From: Nioella halotolerans
GTDB taxonomy: Bacteria; Pseudomonadota; Alphaproteobacteria; Rhodobacterales; Rhodobacteraceae
Assembly: GCA_003428585.1 (NCBI GenBank)
Contig: QVQC01000082.1
Coordinates: 43,003-107,002 of the forward strand
Direction of reading: 5' to 3'
Length of the DNA: 64,000 bases
Shown here: positions 44,662-53,225 of the stretch, piece by piece
Numbering within the stretch: the stretch's first letter is position 1
How the letters are laid out: every line of letters begins with the position of its first letter
Position numbers and translations under genes: made by a program
Notes under the pieces: generated by a model
What the model saw: the letters and a program-made list of their open reading frames with translations, nothing else
Database searches by the model: none
Told to the model about the DNA's origin: nothing

Positions 44662-45657
44662 TCAGTTCACATCGTAGAAACAGCGAAACCCCAGATGGTA
44701 GTTTCGATGGCTCGACGGGGAAAGGACCCGGCTGCCATGCCAGTAGGGTGCCCGCCAGCGGGCCCAGTGCTCATGCGCGCGGATCGTGTCCCAGATGAAC
44801 CAGCTGCCCTTCATCTCGGTCACGCCAAGCGTGGTGGAGCCGCGGCTCGCCATCTGGTCCTCGCGGAGCGGCAGGTTCATATGCTCGGCCGCGTTACCGT
44901 CGATGTCAAAGGCGCCAAGCGGGCTTTGGCATTGCGGAAACGATCCCGCCGGATAAGTATTCGAGCCGCAGCCGGTGAAACTGCCGCCATTGCAACTGGC
45001 CGATTTGGAACTGCCCGTCGCGCAGACCCCTGACCGCCACTGCCCGATGCTGTAGACGTTGCGCGTATGCGCCCAGTTGGCATTGTGCCAGGCGCGCATC
45101 GCCTGCTGGCTGCCAAGCTGGAACTGGTAATCCGGCGGCAAAAGCTGCCCGGCAGCCGCGCCTTCCCATTCATGCGCATCGCCCAGTCGCCCGCCCTCGG
45201 CCTGGCAAAGGGCATGCGCCTCGTTCGCGCGCACCCAGACCACCGGGTACGCCATCGGGATGTTGGGATATTCGAACATGTCGACGCAGACCTCGGCGTC
45301 CTCCGGGCGCTCGGTCTCGGGGTCGTAGAGCGGTGCCCGGTAGGGTCCGCCGCAGATGCGTTCCCATTGCCGGTTGCGATAGCTCTGCTGCACCGCCTCG
45401 ACCGACCCGCCGATCCGCGCCGCGGCTTCCTCGGGCGTCATCGGGTGGCGCGTGACAGAGGGATTGCCCTGACCGATCCAGGACGACCCGGCGAAAATCT
45501 CGCGGATGCGCCGGATCTCTGCATTGGAGACACCGCGCACCTCCTGCATCTGGCGGAACATCTGCTCGTTGCGTTCCTGCAGGCTTTGCGCGCCCCCCGG
45601 CCCGGCGCCCATGACGCCGATTGCAAGGGCCACGACCATGCGGGACAGGGTGTTCAT
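44662..45657 (-). CDS. Exported SUMF1/formylglycine-generating-enzyme-type protein
   Basis: A 331-residue secreted protein with a signal peptide (MNTLSRMVVALAIGVMGAGP, cleavage near GGA) and a C-terminal SUMF1-type domain. Signatures are VDMFEYPNIPMAYPVVWV, ALCQAEGGRLGDAHEWE, AFDIDGNAAEHMNLP and YHLGFRCFYDV. A cysteine-rich insert (residues about 230-260: CATG, SCNGG, GCGSN, QCQS) suggests disulfides. True FGE needs specific copper-binding cysteines, which I cannot align reliably, so it may be a non-catalytic SUMF1 relative. GGAGG precedes the ATG. It begins 22 bases after the phosphodiester-glycosidase-like gene, forming an operon. Confidence 0.86.
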   Translation of the reverse strand: MNTLSRMVVALAIGVMGAGPGGAQSLQERNEQMFRQMQEVRGVSNAEIRRIREIFAGSSWIGQGNPSVTRHPMTPEEAAARIGGSVEAVQQSYRNRQWERICGGPYRAPLYDPETERPEDAEVCVDMFEYPNIPMAYPVVWVRANEAHALCQAEGGRLGDAHEWEGAAAGQLLPPDYQFQLGSQQAMRAWHNANWAHTRNVYSIGQWRSGVCATGSSKSASCNGGSFTGCGSNTYPAGSFPQCQSPLGAFDIDGNAAEHMNLPLREDQMASRGSTTLGVTEMKGSWFIWDTIRAHEHWARWRAPYWHGSRVLSPSSHRNYHLGFRCFYDVN

Positions 45658-45679
45658 CGGGGGATCCTCCGGCTTCGGG

Positions 45680-47440
45680 TTACTCGCGTCTGAGAAGGTA
45701 GAAGAAATCGCGGTTGTCGGCGAAGCCCACGAAGCGCGGGACCACGCCCGCACGGCTCTGCTGGTCGATGGAGGCCATGCCCGGCACGAGGTGTTCCGCC
45801 TCGATCCAGTCATCACCATCCTCGATCTGCGGGTAAAGCGCCATGTAGGTATGCTCCTGGCTGTTCATATCGAGAAGCATTGCATAGTCGCAATCATAGG
45901 CCTGGAACGTCCGCGCCATGGCCGAGGGCGTGGCGGTGGAGAAGTAGGCGTAGATCAGGAATTGCCGCCCGCCCACCTCGCGCAGGCAGGACCCGGCGCG
46001 CAACGTGCGCAGTTGCGCATCGGCCGAGCCGGACCAGTTGCCCGCCCCCCATTGGGTCACGCGATCACCCGGTACGCTTTCGCCGGTTTCCGGGTCAGGG
46101 TGGATCAGCGGCACCCCGTTCTGCCGGGCAAAGCGCAGGTGCGGCAGCAATTCCTCGTTCAGCGCCTCGGTCCAGGTTGTCATGCCGAAGCTGCCGTCAT
46201 GGGTGACGTAGATCGTGGACAGCCCCGGCCAGAGGCGGCTGAGCACGGTGCCGTTGACCATGAACCCGTAGTGATGCCCATGATTGAAGGTTGCCATGTC
46301 GCCATAGCGAAAGGCGCCGTGGTCACGTTTGTAACCGGCGGTGAAGGTCGCCGCGACCCGGTCGGTCAGCGACGGGCTGAGCATGCCGGTCATGATCAAC
46401 GGGCTGGGCGAATCGATCCCGTCGGGGCCGGGGATGGACCAGTCGCGCCCGGCGCCGTGCGGCCGCGAGGACCAGCCGAGCGCCGGATGCGCGGTGCCAA
46501 GTTCATAGCCGATCTCGAAATCGCGCATGTCGAAGGCGACAAGGTGGACATTCGCGCCCCGTTCGACCCCGTCCAGCCAGTTGGTCTCGCCCCGGCGGTT
46601 CAGGATCTCGTCGCTGATCATGCCGGGCTGCATCATCGAGGCGTAGATGCCCGGCGCGTCCTCCACCGCGTACCAACTGCCCGCCTCCATCCCGCCCTCG
46701 GCGCCGACGAGGTCGAACCCCGGCGCGGTGCGCATCACCGGGAACCGGCTCAGATTCGCTTGGCCGAGCGCCGCGACCACGGACCCGGCGTCTTCGGTAT
46801 CCGCCTCTTCCGAGCTTTCGCGATAGGCATCCTGAAACAGCGTGCCCTTGATCAGGTTGACAAGGGAGTCGCCGAAAATCACATTCTCCCGAAGGAATTC
46901 CGCGATCGCCTCGCGCGAGGTGCGGTTGCCAGAGACCTGGTTGCGCAGGTACATGGCCCCGTCACAGAGCGGCGCATAGGGCAGCGGTTCGGCGCGGGCG
47001 GCCTCGAGTTGCGAATTGCGCCCCTGCCACGGCGCGCAATCGACCGTGTTGTCTGCGCTTTCCAGCCGGATCGCCGGCGCGTCGCCATCCATGGCAAGCG
47101 AGACCTGCCACGCCGCCGGATCCGCGTTTTCAAGGTGATAGAACCGCGCGCGGCCATGGTCGCCGCCGGCCACGCGCAAGATGAACCACGCGTTCACGCC
47201 GGGGTTCATGGAGGTCAGCGTCACCTCCAGCCCGTCCGCGCCGGTAAGCGACATGTCGTTGCGATAGGGTTGCAGCGCGAAGATCGAGCCGGGCGCGTTG
47301 GAATTGTAGACCTCCAGTTGCGCCGCGATCCTCTCGGCATCCGGCAAGTCCAGCCCGGTGGCATGGGCCGGGCCCGTCATGGCCAGAAAAAGCGTTGAAA
47401 GGGCAGCCACCGTTTGCGCGCGATATCGGGGAAAAGTCAT
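45680..47440 (-). CDS. Exported phosphodiester-glycosidase-like (NAGPA-type) protein
   Basis: A 586-residue protein with a signal peptide (MTFPRYRAQTVAALSTLFLA, cleavage near AHA). The C-terminal third resembles PF09992: MVNGTVLSRLWPGLSTIYVT, DGSFGMTTWTEALNEELLPH, RFARQNGVPLI and AMLLDMNSQEHTY near residue 523, taking the place of the LDGGGS motif. NAGPA-type domains cut sugar-phosphodiesters or release capping groups. The N-terminal 250 residues are unassigned. A terminator hairpin and a candidate promoter lie directly upstream of the start, and a SUMF1-type gene follows 22 bases downstream. Activity is an inference. Confidence 0.75.
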   Translation of the reverse strand: MTFPRYRAQTVAALSTLFLAMTGPAHATGLDLPDAERIAAQLEVYNSNAPGSIFALQPYRNDMSLTGADGLEVTLTSMNPGVNAWFILRVAGGDHGRARFYHLENADPAAWQVSLAMDGDAPAIRLESADNTVDCAPWQGRNSQLEAARAEPLPYAPLCDGAMYLRNQVSGNRTSREAIAEFLRENVIFGDSLVNLIKGTLFQDAYRESSEEADTEDAGSVVAALGQANLSRFPVMRTAPGFDLVGAEGGMEAGSWYAVEDAPGIYASMMQPGMISDEILNRRGETNWLDGVERGANVHLVAFDMRDFEIGYELGTAHPALGWSSRPHGAGRDWSIPGPDGIDSPSPLIMTGMLSPSLTDRVAATFTAGYKRDHGAFRYGDMATFNHGHHYGFMVNGTVLSRLWPGLSTIYVTHDGSFGMTTWTEALNEELLPHLRFARQNGVPLIHPDPETGESVPGDRVTQWGAGNWSGSADAQLRTLRAGSCLREVGGRQFLIYAYFSTATPSAMARTFQAYDCDYAMLLDMNSQEHTYMALYPQIEDGDDWIEAEHLVPGMASIDQQSRAGVVPRFVGFADNRDFFYLLRRE

Positions 47441-47464
47441 GTGCGTATTAAATCCAGCTCCAAA

Positions 47465-47505
47465 AAATCCGGGTCGGATCGGGCAGGTAGCGGCCCGATC
47501 CGACC
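47465..47505 (-). terminator. Strong terminator hairpin in the leader of the 586-residue gene
   Basis: A perfect 13-bp stem (ggtcggatcgggc / gcccgatccgacc, 47472-47505) with an 8-base loop is followed on the minus strand by CGGATTTTTT. It ends 25 bases before the ATG at 47440. It may terminate the tRNA-His transcript or act as an attenuator. Confidence 0.82.
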
Positions 47506-47517
47506 GAAAACCGCCCC

Positions 47518-47546
47518 GTGTAGTCCGAGTCCCGATGCTGCAACAA
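47518..47546 (-). promoter_or_regulatory. Candidate sigma-70 promoter before the leader terminator
   Basis: On the minus strand TTGTTG (47546-47541), a 17-base spacer and CTACAC (47523-47518). Transcription would start near 47511, a few bases before the terminator hairpin, giving an RNA of about 50 bases or a leader of about 70 bases on read-through. Sequence match only. Confidence 0.4.
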
Positions 47547-47704
47547 AACCGGCATCCGCGCAACGCTGGCGTAGCCCGCGGCCACGTGTCGCCGGGGCCT
47601 CACGCGGTCGTGATAATGCCGTGACACGACCCGCTCGGTTTTGCAGCACTCGGTGGTTGAAATGGCCCGCAATGGCGGTTGGCAGCGATCGACGGAAGGG
47701 GGGA

Positions 47705-47781
47705 TGGTACCGCCTCCCCGGCTCGAACGGGGGACCTCTGGATCCACAATCCAGCGCTCTAACCAACTGAGCTAAGGCGGC
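47705..47781 (-). tRNA. tRNA-His (GTG anticodon)
   Basis: A 77-base cloverleaf including encoded CCA (47707-47705). Acceptor arms are GCCGCCT / AGGCGGT, the D arm carries GCTCAGTTGGTTAGAGC, the anticodon stem CTGGA/TCCAG encloses TTGTGGA (anticodon GTG, His), and the T arm is CCCCCGTTCGAGCCGGGG. The discriminator is A73 and the first pair is G1:U72. No G-1:C73 is present, as expected for alphaproteobacterial tRNA-His. Confidence 0.95.
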
Positions 47782-47792
47782 ACTGGCGGGGT

Positions 47793-47820
47793 CAATAGCC
47801 ACCCGCGGCAGAGAATGCAA
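47793..47820 (-). promoter_or_regulatory. Candidate tRNA-His promoter
   Basis: TTGCAT (47820-47815), a 16-base spacer and CTATTG (47798-47793) on the minus strand, placing the start point about 5 bases before the mature tRNA. Only the -35 matches well. Confidence 0.45.
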
Positions 47821-47943
47821 GCCTCTCCTGTACGTCAAATTCCCCCGCTTGACCGGGACCCCTTGTGCGTTGCGGCGTCAGTCGCTACCTCTCTGCAACT
47901 GACATCGGCCCCATGCCAACGGGCCATCTCGGAGGCACCCGCA

Positions 47944-48135
47944 ATGGGCATAGACAGCGAAAGCGATACCGCGGCCAACCTGCAGATCGGGCCGACCACC
48001 ATGGGCATGGTGCGCATTTATATCGAGGCCGAGGGGGTGGATCTGCCGCTCGATTTCGACCCGGACGAGGCGCTGGAAATCGCCGAGGAACTGCGTAGCG
48101 CCGCCGAGACCCTGAAGAAGGCCACCAAGGGCTGA
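47944..48135 (+). CDS. DUF6324-like small protein
   Basis: A 63-residue protein: MGIDSESDTAANLQIGPTTM, then GMVRIYIEAEGVDLPLDF, DPDEALEIAEELRSAAETLK and a basic end. The beta-turn-helix layout and VDLPLDFDPDEALEIAEEL are, from memory, those of DUF6324. GGAGG lies 8 bases before the ATG at 47944; upstream in-frame codons are not supported. It precedes ribF by 45 bases on the same strand. Function is unknown. Confidence 0.82.
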   Translation: MGIDSESDTAANLQIGPTTMGMVRIYIEAEGVDLPLDFDPDEALEIAEELRSAAETLKKATKG

Positions 48136-48180
48136 GTCCGGCCGCTTGCCCTTGGCAAGGCGGCAAGCTAAGCGAACTGC

Positions 48181-49110
48181 ATGAGAATCCTGCGCGACCA
48201 CCAATATGCACAAGCCGCGGACCGGGGTGCCTCTGCCGCGATCGGCAATTTCGACGGCGTGCATCTGGGCCATCAATACGTGATCGACCGGGCGCGCCGC
48301 GACACTGCCCCGCTTGGCGTGCTGACCTTCGAGCCGCATCCGCGCCAGTTCTTCGCCCCCGACGCACCGCCTTTCCGGCTGATGAATGCCGAGGCGCGGG
48401 CGCACCGGCTGGAGAAGCTCGGCGTCGACATCCTGTATGAACTGCCGTTCAACACGGCGCTCGCCGGCCTGTCGGCGGAGGCGTTTTCGCGCGAGGTTCT
48501 GGCCACGGGGCTGGGCCTGAGCCGGGTCATCGTCGGGTCCGATTTCTGTTTCGGGCGGGGGCGCAAAGGCACCGCCGAGATGCTGGCGGAGTTCGGGCAG
48601 CGCCACGGCTTCGCGGTCGATATCGTGCCGATCCAGCACGGCGACCTTGGCGCGATTTCCTCGACCAATATCCGCAAGGCGCTGTCCGACGGTCGCCCGC
48701 GCGACGCGGCCGCGATGTTGGGGCACTGGCACCGGATCGAGGGGCCGGTGGTGCATGGTGAGAAACGCGGTCGGCAGTTGGGCTATCCCACGGCGAACAT
48801 GGACCTTTCGGGGCTTCACCTGCCCCGGCTTGGCGTTTACGCGGTGCTGGTCGATGTGCTGGACGGGGCGCATGCAGGCCAGTACCACGGTGTCGCGTCG
48901 CTGGGCATTCGGCCGATGTTCGGCGGCGAGGCGCCCAACCTTGAAACCTTCGTCTTTGATTTCACTGGCGACCTCTACGGTTGCGACCTGTCCGTTGCCT
49001 TGGTCGAGTTCCTGCGCCCGGAGATGAATTTCGACGGGCTGGAAGCCCTGATCACCCAGATGGACGGCGACAGCGCGCGCGCCCGCGCGACCCTCAAGGC
49101 GCTGGAATGA
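48181..49110 (+). CDS. ribF: Bifunctional riboflavin kinase/FAD synthetase
   Basis: Makes FMN and then FAD from riboflavin. At 309 residues it has the normal two-domain length. The nucleotidyltransferase domain has GNFDGVHLGHQYVIDRA at residues 22-38 and VIVGSDFCFGRGRKG. The riboflavin-kinase domain has the GPVVHGEKRGRQLGYPTANM motif near residue 188 and GVASLGIRPMFG. Its last four bases overlap the start of the YcgN-like gene (ATGA), which in turn overlaps the threonine aldolase gene, so the three are translationally coupled. Confidence 0.96.
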   Translation: MRILRDHQYAQAADRGASAAIGNFDGVHLGHQYVIDRARRDTAPLGVLTFEPHPRQFFAPDAPPFRLMNAEARAHRLEKLGVDILYELPFNTALAGLSAEAFSREVLATGLGLSRVIVGSDFCFGRGRKGTAEMLAEFGQRHGFAVDIVPIQHGDLGAISSTNIRKALSDGRPRDAAAMLGHWHRIEGPVVHGEKRGRQLGYPTANMDLSGLHLPRLGVYAVLVDVLDGAHAGQYHGVASLGIRPMFGGEAPNLETFVFDFTGDLYGCDLSVALVEFLRPEMNFDGLEALITQMDGDSARARATLKALE

Positions 49111-49559
49111 CCCGCCTGCGCCCGCGTTTCTGGGAATTGCCGCTTGACCGCCTGAACGCCGAGGAGTGGGAAGCGCTCTGCGACGGTTGCGGCAAGTGCT
49201 GCCTGAACAAGCTTGAAGACGAGGAAACGGGCGAGGTCGCGCTGACCCGCGTCGCCTGCAGGTTGCTGGATGACGAGACGTGCCGCTGTGGCCAGTATGA
49301 CATCCGCAAGACTCTGGTGCCCGAATGCATCCACCTGACCCCCGACACGATGGGCGAGGTGGCCTATTTCATGCCGGAAACCTGCGCCTACCGCCTGCGC
49401 CACGAGGGCAAGCCGCTTTACCACTGGCATCCGTTGGTGTCAGGTGATCCGGACAGCGTCCACCGCGCGGGCGTCTCCATGCGCGGGATCACGGTGCCCG
49501 AATTCGAGGTGCCGGAAGAGGACTGGGAAGACTACATCATAGAGGAGCCGGGCACATGA
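49107..49559 (+). CDS. YcgN-family cysteine-cluster protein
   Basis: A 150-residue protein with the conserved cysteine cluster CDGCGKCCLNKLEDEETGE, followed by ACRLLDDETCRCGQYDIR and LVPECIHLTP, then YHWHPLVSGDP. The cysteines resemble the zinc/iron-sulfur-type arrangement of the YcgN/UPF0260 family, whose role is unknown. The start overlaps the ribF stop and the stop overlaps the next start (ATGA), showing operon membership. Confidence 0.93.
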   Translation: MTRLRPRFWELPLDRLNAEEWEALCDGCGKCCLNKLEDEETGEVALTRVACRLLDDETCRCGQYDIRKTLVPECIHLTPDTMGEVAYFMPETCAYRLRHEGKPLYHWHPLVSGDPDSVHRAGVSMRGITVPEFEVPEEDWEDYIIEEPGT

Positions 49560-50608
49560 TCTTTGCCTCCGACAATACCGGACCCGCCGCGCCAGAGGTC
49601 ATGGCGGCGCTGATGCGCGCCAACGAGGGCTACCAGATGCCCTACGGCAACGACACGATCATGCCGGGGGTCTTGCAGAAGATCCGCGACCTGTTCGACG
49701 CGCCGGAGGCAAGCGTGCACCTCGTGGCCACCGGCACGGCGGCGAATTCGCTGGCGCTGGCGACGCTGGCCAACCCGTGGGACGGGGTGTTCATGCATCG
49801 CATCGCCCATGCCGAGGAGGACGAATGTGGCGCGCCGGAATTCTACACCGGCGGCGCCAAGATGGTGCTGGTCGATGGCGCGGATGGCAAGATGACGCCC
49901 GAGGCGCTTGACCGCGCGATCCTCGCGACCGGCGACAAGGGCGTGCACGGGGTGCAACGCGGGCCGGTCACGATCACCAACATCACCGAGATCGGCACCG
50001 CCTATTCGCTGGACGAGATCCGCGCCCTGACGGCGGTGGCGAAATCCTATGGCCTCAAGACCCACCTTGACGGCGCGCGCTTTGCCAACGCCTGCGCGGC
50101 GCTTGGCTGCACACCGGCCGAGATGACGTGGAAGGCGGGCATCGACGCGGTCAGCTTCGGCGGCACCAAGAACGGCTGCCTCGGGGTGGAGGCGGTGGTG
50201 TTCTTCGACCCCGCGCAGGCGTGGGAACTGGAACTGCGCCGCAAGCGCGGCGCGCATCTGTTTTCCAAGCATCGGTATCTTTCGGCGCAGATGGATGCAT
50301 ATGTCACTGACGGCCTTTGGTTGCGGCTGGCCCAACAGGCCAATGCGCGCGCCGCCGAACTGGCCGAGGGCATCGCGGCCCTGCCCGGCGCGCGGCTGGA
50401 GGCGGCGCCGGCGGGCAACATGATCTTCGCGCATATCCCGCGCGGCGCGCACAAGCGGGCGATGGCGGCCGAGGCGAAATACTACCTCTTTCCCTTCAAC
50501 GCGTCGCTGGAGGGGCCGGAGGAGGAACCGATCCGCTGCCGCTTCGTCTGCGACTGGTCCTGCGAAAGCGAAACGGTGCAGCGCTTGCTGGGGCTGCTCA
50601 GGGGGTAG
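49556..50608 (+). CDS. Low-specificity L-threonine aldolase
   Basis: A PLP enzyme that cleaves L-threonine or allo-threonine to glycine and acetaldehyde; 350 residues. Family signatures are the start FASDNTGPAAPEVMAAL, HLDGARFANACAALG and the PLP lysine in VSFGGTKNGCLGVEA (near residue 205). MHRIAHAEEDECGAPEF corresponds to the conserved substrate loop. Its ATG overlaps the YcgN-like stop. It converges on the alpha/beta-hydrolase gene, 27 bases away. Confidence 0.94.
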   Translation: MIFASDNTGPAAPEVMAALMRANEGYQMPYGNDTIMPGVLQKIRDLFDAPEASVHLVATGTAANSLALATLANPWDGVFMHRIAHAEEDECGAPEFYTGGAKMVLVDGADGKMTPEALDRAILATGDKGVHGVQRGPVTITNITEIGTAYSLDEIRALTAVAKSYGLKTHLDGARFANACAALGCTPAEMTWKAGIDAVSFGGTKNGCLGVEAVVFFDPAQAWELELRRKRGAHLFSKHRYLSAQMDAYVTDGLWLRLAQQANARAAELAEGIAALPGARLEAAPAGNMIFAHIPRGAHKRAMAAEAKYYLFPFNASLEGPEEEPIRCRFVCDWSCESETVQRLLGLLRG

Positions 50609-50635
50609 CGCCCGCACCGATGCGCATCCGGGTCG

Positions 50636-51430
50636 TCAAACCGACCGCGCGCCATATGCGGAGCGGTCGAACAGCGCCCGGATCGCCTTTGCCACCGGCC
50701 CCGGATGGGTGATCGGCACCATGTGGCCGGCGCCGGGCACGCAAAGGCGCGTGGTGTCGGGAATGTCGCGCGCCATCCGGTCGAGAATCGCATGGATGAT
50801 GCCGGGACTCTCGCCGCCCTCTACCAGCAGCGTGGGCGCGGCCACCTCCCGCAACCGGGGCACCAGCCCCGCGCTGTCCTCGAACAGGGCCGGTTCCGCC
50901 GCCTTGATCAGGTGAATCCGTTCCGTCGCGTAGGTCTGTTGCGCGGCTGGCAGATCCTCGAACGCCCGGCCATTGCCCCAGACCGAAAGGAAGGCCCGCG
51001 CCGTCGCCGCGCGGTCCGCTCTTGCCTCTGCGGCGGCATAATCGGCCATTTCTGACAGATGCGCCGAAAATACGCCGCTACTCTTTGCCGCGGCGAACAG
51101 CACCGGCTCGATCAGCGTCAGGCTGCGGATGCGATCGGGCCTCTGCTCGGCCAATCGAAGCGCCAGCGTTGCGCCGAAACTGTGACCGATGACATCGCAA
51201 TGCCCCTCGGGCAGATGCGGCAGGATCGCCTCGTAACACTGATCATGAAGATCCCGGGCCGGGTCGATACCGGGCGCCTTTCCGTGGCCAAGGATATCGG
51301 GCGCCGTCAGATGCAGGCCGGGGCCAAGGGCGCGCGCCACGCCCTCCCACGCGCCGGAATGGGCGAGTGAGCAATGCAGCGCCAGGACCGCGCGCGGCCC
51401 CGCGCCCCAATACCGCACGAAGCCGGTCAC
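50636..51430 (-). CDS. Alpha/beta-fold hydrolase
   Basis: A 264-residue esterase-type protein. The nucleophile elbow is GHSFG (near residue 83) in CDVIGHSFGATLALRLAEQ, and the catalytic His lies in VPGAGHMVPITHPGPVAKAI close to the C-terminus. The oxyanion-hole segment is LHCSLAHSGAW instead of the usual HG. The substrate is unknown. Its ATG overlaps the stop of the HCCA-isomerase-like gene (ATGA at 51427-51430), so the two are translated together and may act in one pathway, possibly aromatic or glutathione-linked. Confidence 0.9.
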   Translation of the reverse strand: MTGFVRYWGAGPRAVLALHCSLAHSGAWEGVARALGPGLHLTAPDILGHGKAPGIDPARDLHDQCYEAILPHLPEGHCDVIGHSFGATLALRLAEQRPDRIRSLTLIEPVLFAAAKSSGVFSAHLSEMADYAAAEARADRAATARAFLSVWGNGRAFEDLPAAQQTYATERIHLIKAAEPALFEDSAGLVPRLREVAAPTLLVEGGESPGIIHAILDRMARDIPDTTRLCVPGAGHMVPITHPGPVAKAIRALFDRSAYGARSV

Positions 51431-52026
51431 AGATCGCCCGAAAGATACCGGTCGAGATCGTCGAGCCGGTCGTGGCCCCAGAACAGCTCCGCCCCGTCCA
51501 CGACGTAGAAAGGGGAGCCGAAAACACCCACCGCGGCCGCGTCTTCGAGGTTACGGGCGTATTCCTCAGCGGCCATCAGCATCCCCTTGTCGGCAAGGTC
51601 GGGGGCAAACCCGGCATCCGACAGCGCGGCGCGGATCACCTCGCTTTCGGCGATGTCCTTTTCCTCGGCCCAGATCGCCCGCAAGATCCCGTGCACCAGC
51701 CCGCCGAGGTCGCCGCCACCGGCCTTCTGCACGGTGATGATCGCGTAAGAGGCGGGCGCCGGGTTTGTGGGAAAGGCAATCGGCTGTTCGTTGATCGGCA
51801 GCCCCGCCTTCTTCGCGCCGCGTCGCAATTCCTGCAGGCGGTAGGCCTTGCGCGCCGGGTGCCGGTCCGGCAGCGCCGTGCCACCGGTGCGCGCGAAAAG
51901 CGTCACGATATCAAGCGGCTTGTAGGTGATCGTCGCGCCATGCCGCATCGCGATTTCCTCCAGCCGCGTGCCGGCGAGATAGGTGAACGGGGACAGGGTG
52001 GAAAGGTAATAGTCGATATGCGCCAT
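51427..52026 (-). CDS. 2-hydroxychromene-2-carboxylate isomerase-like DsbA-fold protein
   Basis: A 199-residue thioredoxin-fold protein of the kappa-GST/HCCA isomerase group. It starts IDYYLSTLSPFTYLAGTRLE, with SPFTYL carrying the catalytic serine of the group instead of CXXC. YKPLDIVTLFARTGG and the cis-proline region VGVFGSPFYVVDGAELFWGHDRL also match. Members use glutathione to isomerise aromatic-degradation intermediates. The gene is cotranscribed with the alpha/beta-hydrolase gene and divergent from prs. The true substrate is unknown. Confidence 0.9.
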   Translation of the reverse strand: MAHIDYYLSTLSPFTYLAGTRLEEIAMRHGATITYKPLDIVTLFARTGGTALPDRHPARKAYRLQELRRGAKKAGLPINEQPIAFPTNPAPASYAIITVQKAGGGDLGGLVHGILRAIWAEEKDIAESEVIRAALSDAGFAPDLADKGMLMAAEEYARNLEDAAAVGVFGSPFYVVDGAELFWGHDRLDDLDRYLSGDL

Positions 52027-52117
52027 CTTGTGCCTCCCTAGGGCCTTTCGCCCTTCGTAGCCGAGTGCTAGGGGGTGTCAACAACCCGTTACATCCGCGA
52101 CTTCAGGGACACCCGCC

Positions 52118-53134
52118 ATGGCCGCCACTGACCCCAAGCTGATTTCCGGCAACTCCAATCGCCCGCTGGCCCAGGCCATCGCCCGCCGCATGACCCTGCA
52201 CCGGGGCATCAATGTTGGCCTCGTGGATGCGCGTGTCGAGCGGTTCAACGATCAGGAAATCTTCGTAGAGGTCTACGAGAACGTCCGCGGCGAGGACATG
52301 TTCATCATCCAGTCCACCTCGAACCCGGCCAATGACAACTTGATGGAATTGTTGATCATGGCAGATGCGCTGCGCCGCTCCTCGGCGGCGCGGATCACCG
52401 CCGTGATGCCCTATTTCGGCTATGCGCGGCAGGACCGCCGCACCAAGGCCCGCACGCCCATTTCTGCCAAGCTGGTGGCCAACATGATCCGGCAGGCCGG
52501 GATCGAGCGGGTGCTGACGCTGGACCTGCACGCCACCCAGATCCAGGGGTTCTTCGATATCCCGGTGGACAACCTCTATGCCGCGCCGGTCTTCGCGCTG
52601 GATATCCAGCACCATTTCCGCGGCGAGATGGACGATATCATGGTGATCTCGCCCGATGTCGGCGGGGTGGCGCGCGCGCGCGAACTGGCCAAGCGGATCA
52701 ACGCGCCGCTGTCCATCGTCGACAAGCGCCGCGAGAAGGCAGGCGAAGTGGCAGAGATGACCGTGATCGGCAATGTCGAGGGCAAGAAATGCATCATCGT
52801 CGATGACATCTGCGACACCGCCGGCACCCTGTGCAAGGCGGCCGAGGTGCTGATGGAACACGGCGCCACCGAGGTGCATTCCTATATCAGCCACGGCGTC
52901 CTGTCCGGCCCGGCGATCGACCGGGTCAGCAAATCGGTGATGAAATCGCTGGTGATCACCGACTCCATCGAGGCGACCGAGGCGACCAAGGCCGCGCCAA
53001 ATATTCGCATCGTGCCGACCGCGCCGATGTTCGCGCAAGCCATCCTGAACACCTGGAGCGGAACCTCCGTCTCCTCTCTGTTTCAGAACGAGACCCTGTC
53101 GCCGATCTACGAGGGCATGTATTCCCGCGCCTGA
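52118..53134 (+). CDS. prs: Ribose-phosphate pyrophosphokinase
   Basis: Makes PRPP from ribose-5-phosphate and ATP. The chain is 338 residues. Visible motifs include [11 protein letters not shown] (near residue 38), [20 protein letters not shown], the [12 protein letters not shown] loop, [14 protein letters not shown] and the PRPP-binding [22 protein letters not shown] feeds nucleotide, histidine and tryptophan synthesis, and would be the donor for the UbiA-type enzyme at 38988. The ATG at 52118 was taken as the first codon of the conserved N-terminus. It is a single gene followed after 90 bases by a CDF transporter. Confidence 0.97.
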   Translation: MAATDPKLISGNSNRPLAQAIARRMTLHRGINVGLVDARVERFNDQEIFVEVYENVRGEDMFIIQSTSNPANDNLMELLIMADALRRSSAARITAVMPYFGYARQDRRTKARTPISAKLVANMIRQAGIERVLTLDLHATQIQGFFDIPVDNLYAAPVFALDIQHHFRGEMDDIMVISPDVGGVARARELAKRINAPLSIVDKRREKAGEVAEMTVIGNVEGKKCIIVDDICDTAGTLCKAAEVLMEHGATEVHSYISHGVLSGPAIDRVSKSVMKSLVITDSIEATEATKAAPNIRIVPTAPMFAQAILNTWSGTSVSSLFQNETLSPIYEGMYSRA

Positions 53135-53225
53135 CGGTCCGCGCACGGGCGCATGTGCAACTGATTATCAACCGCGATTTCAGTGACTTGCCGGGTGCGA
53201 CCCCGGTCTGCTATGGGCTTGCGCG

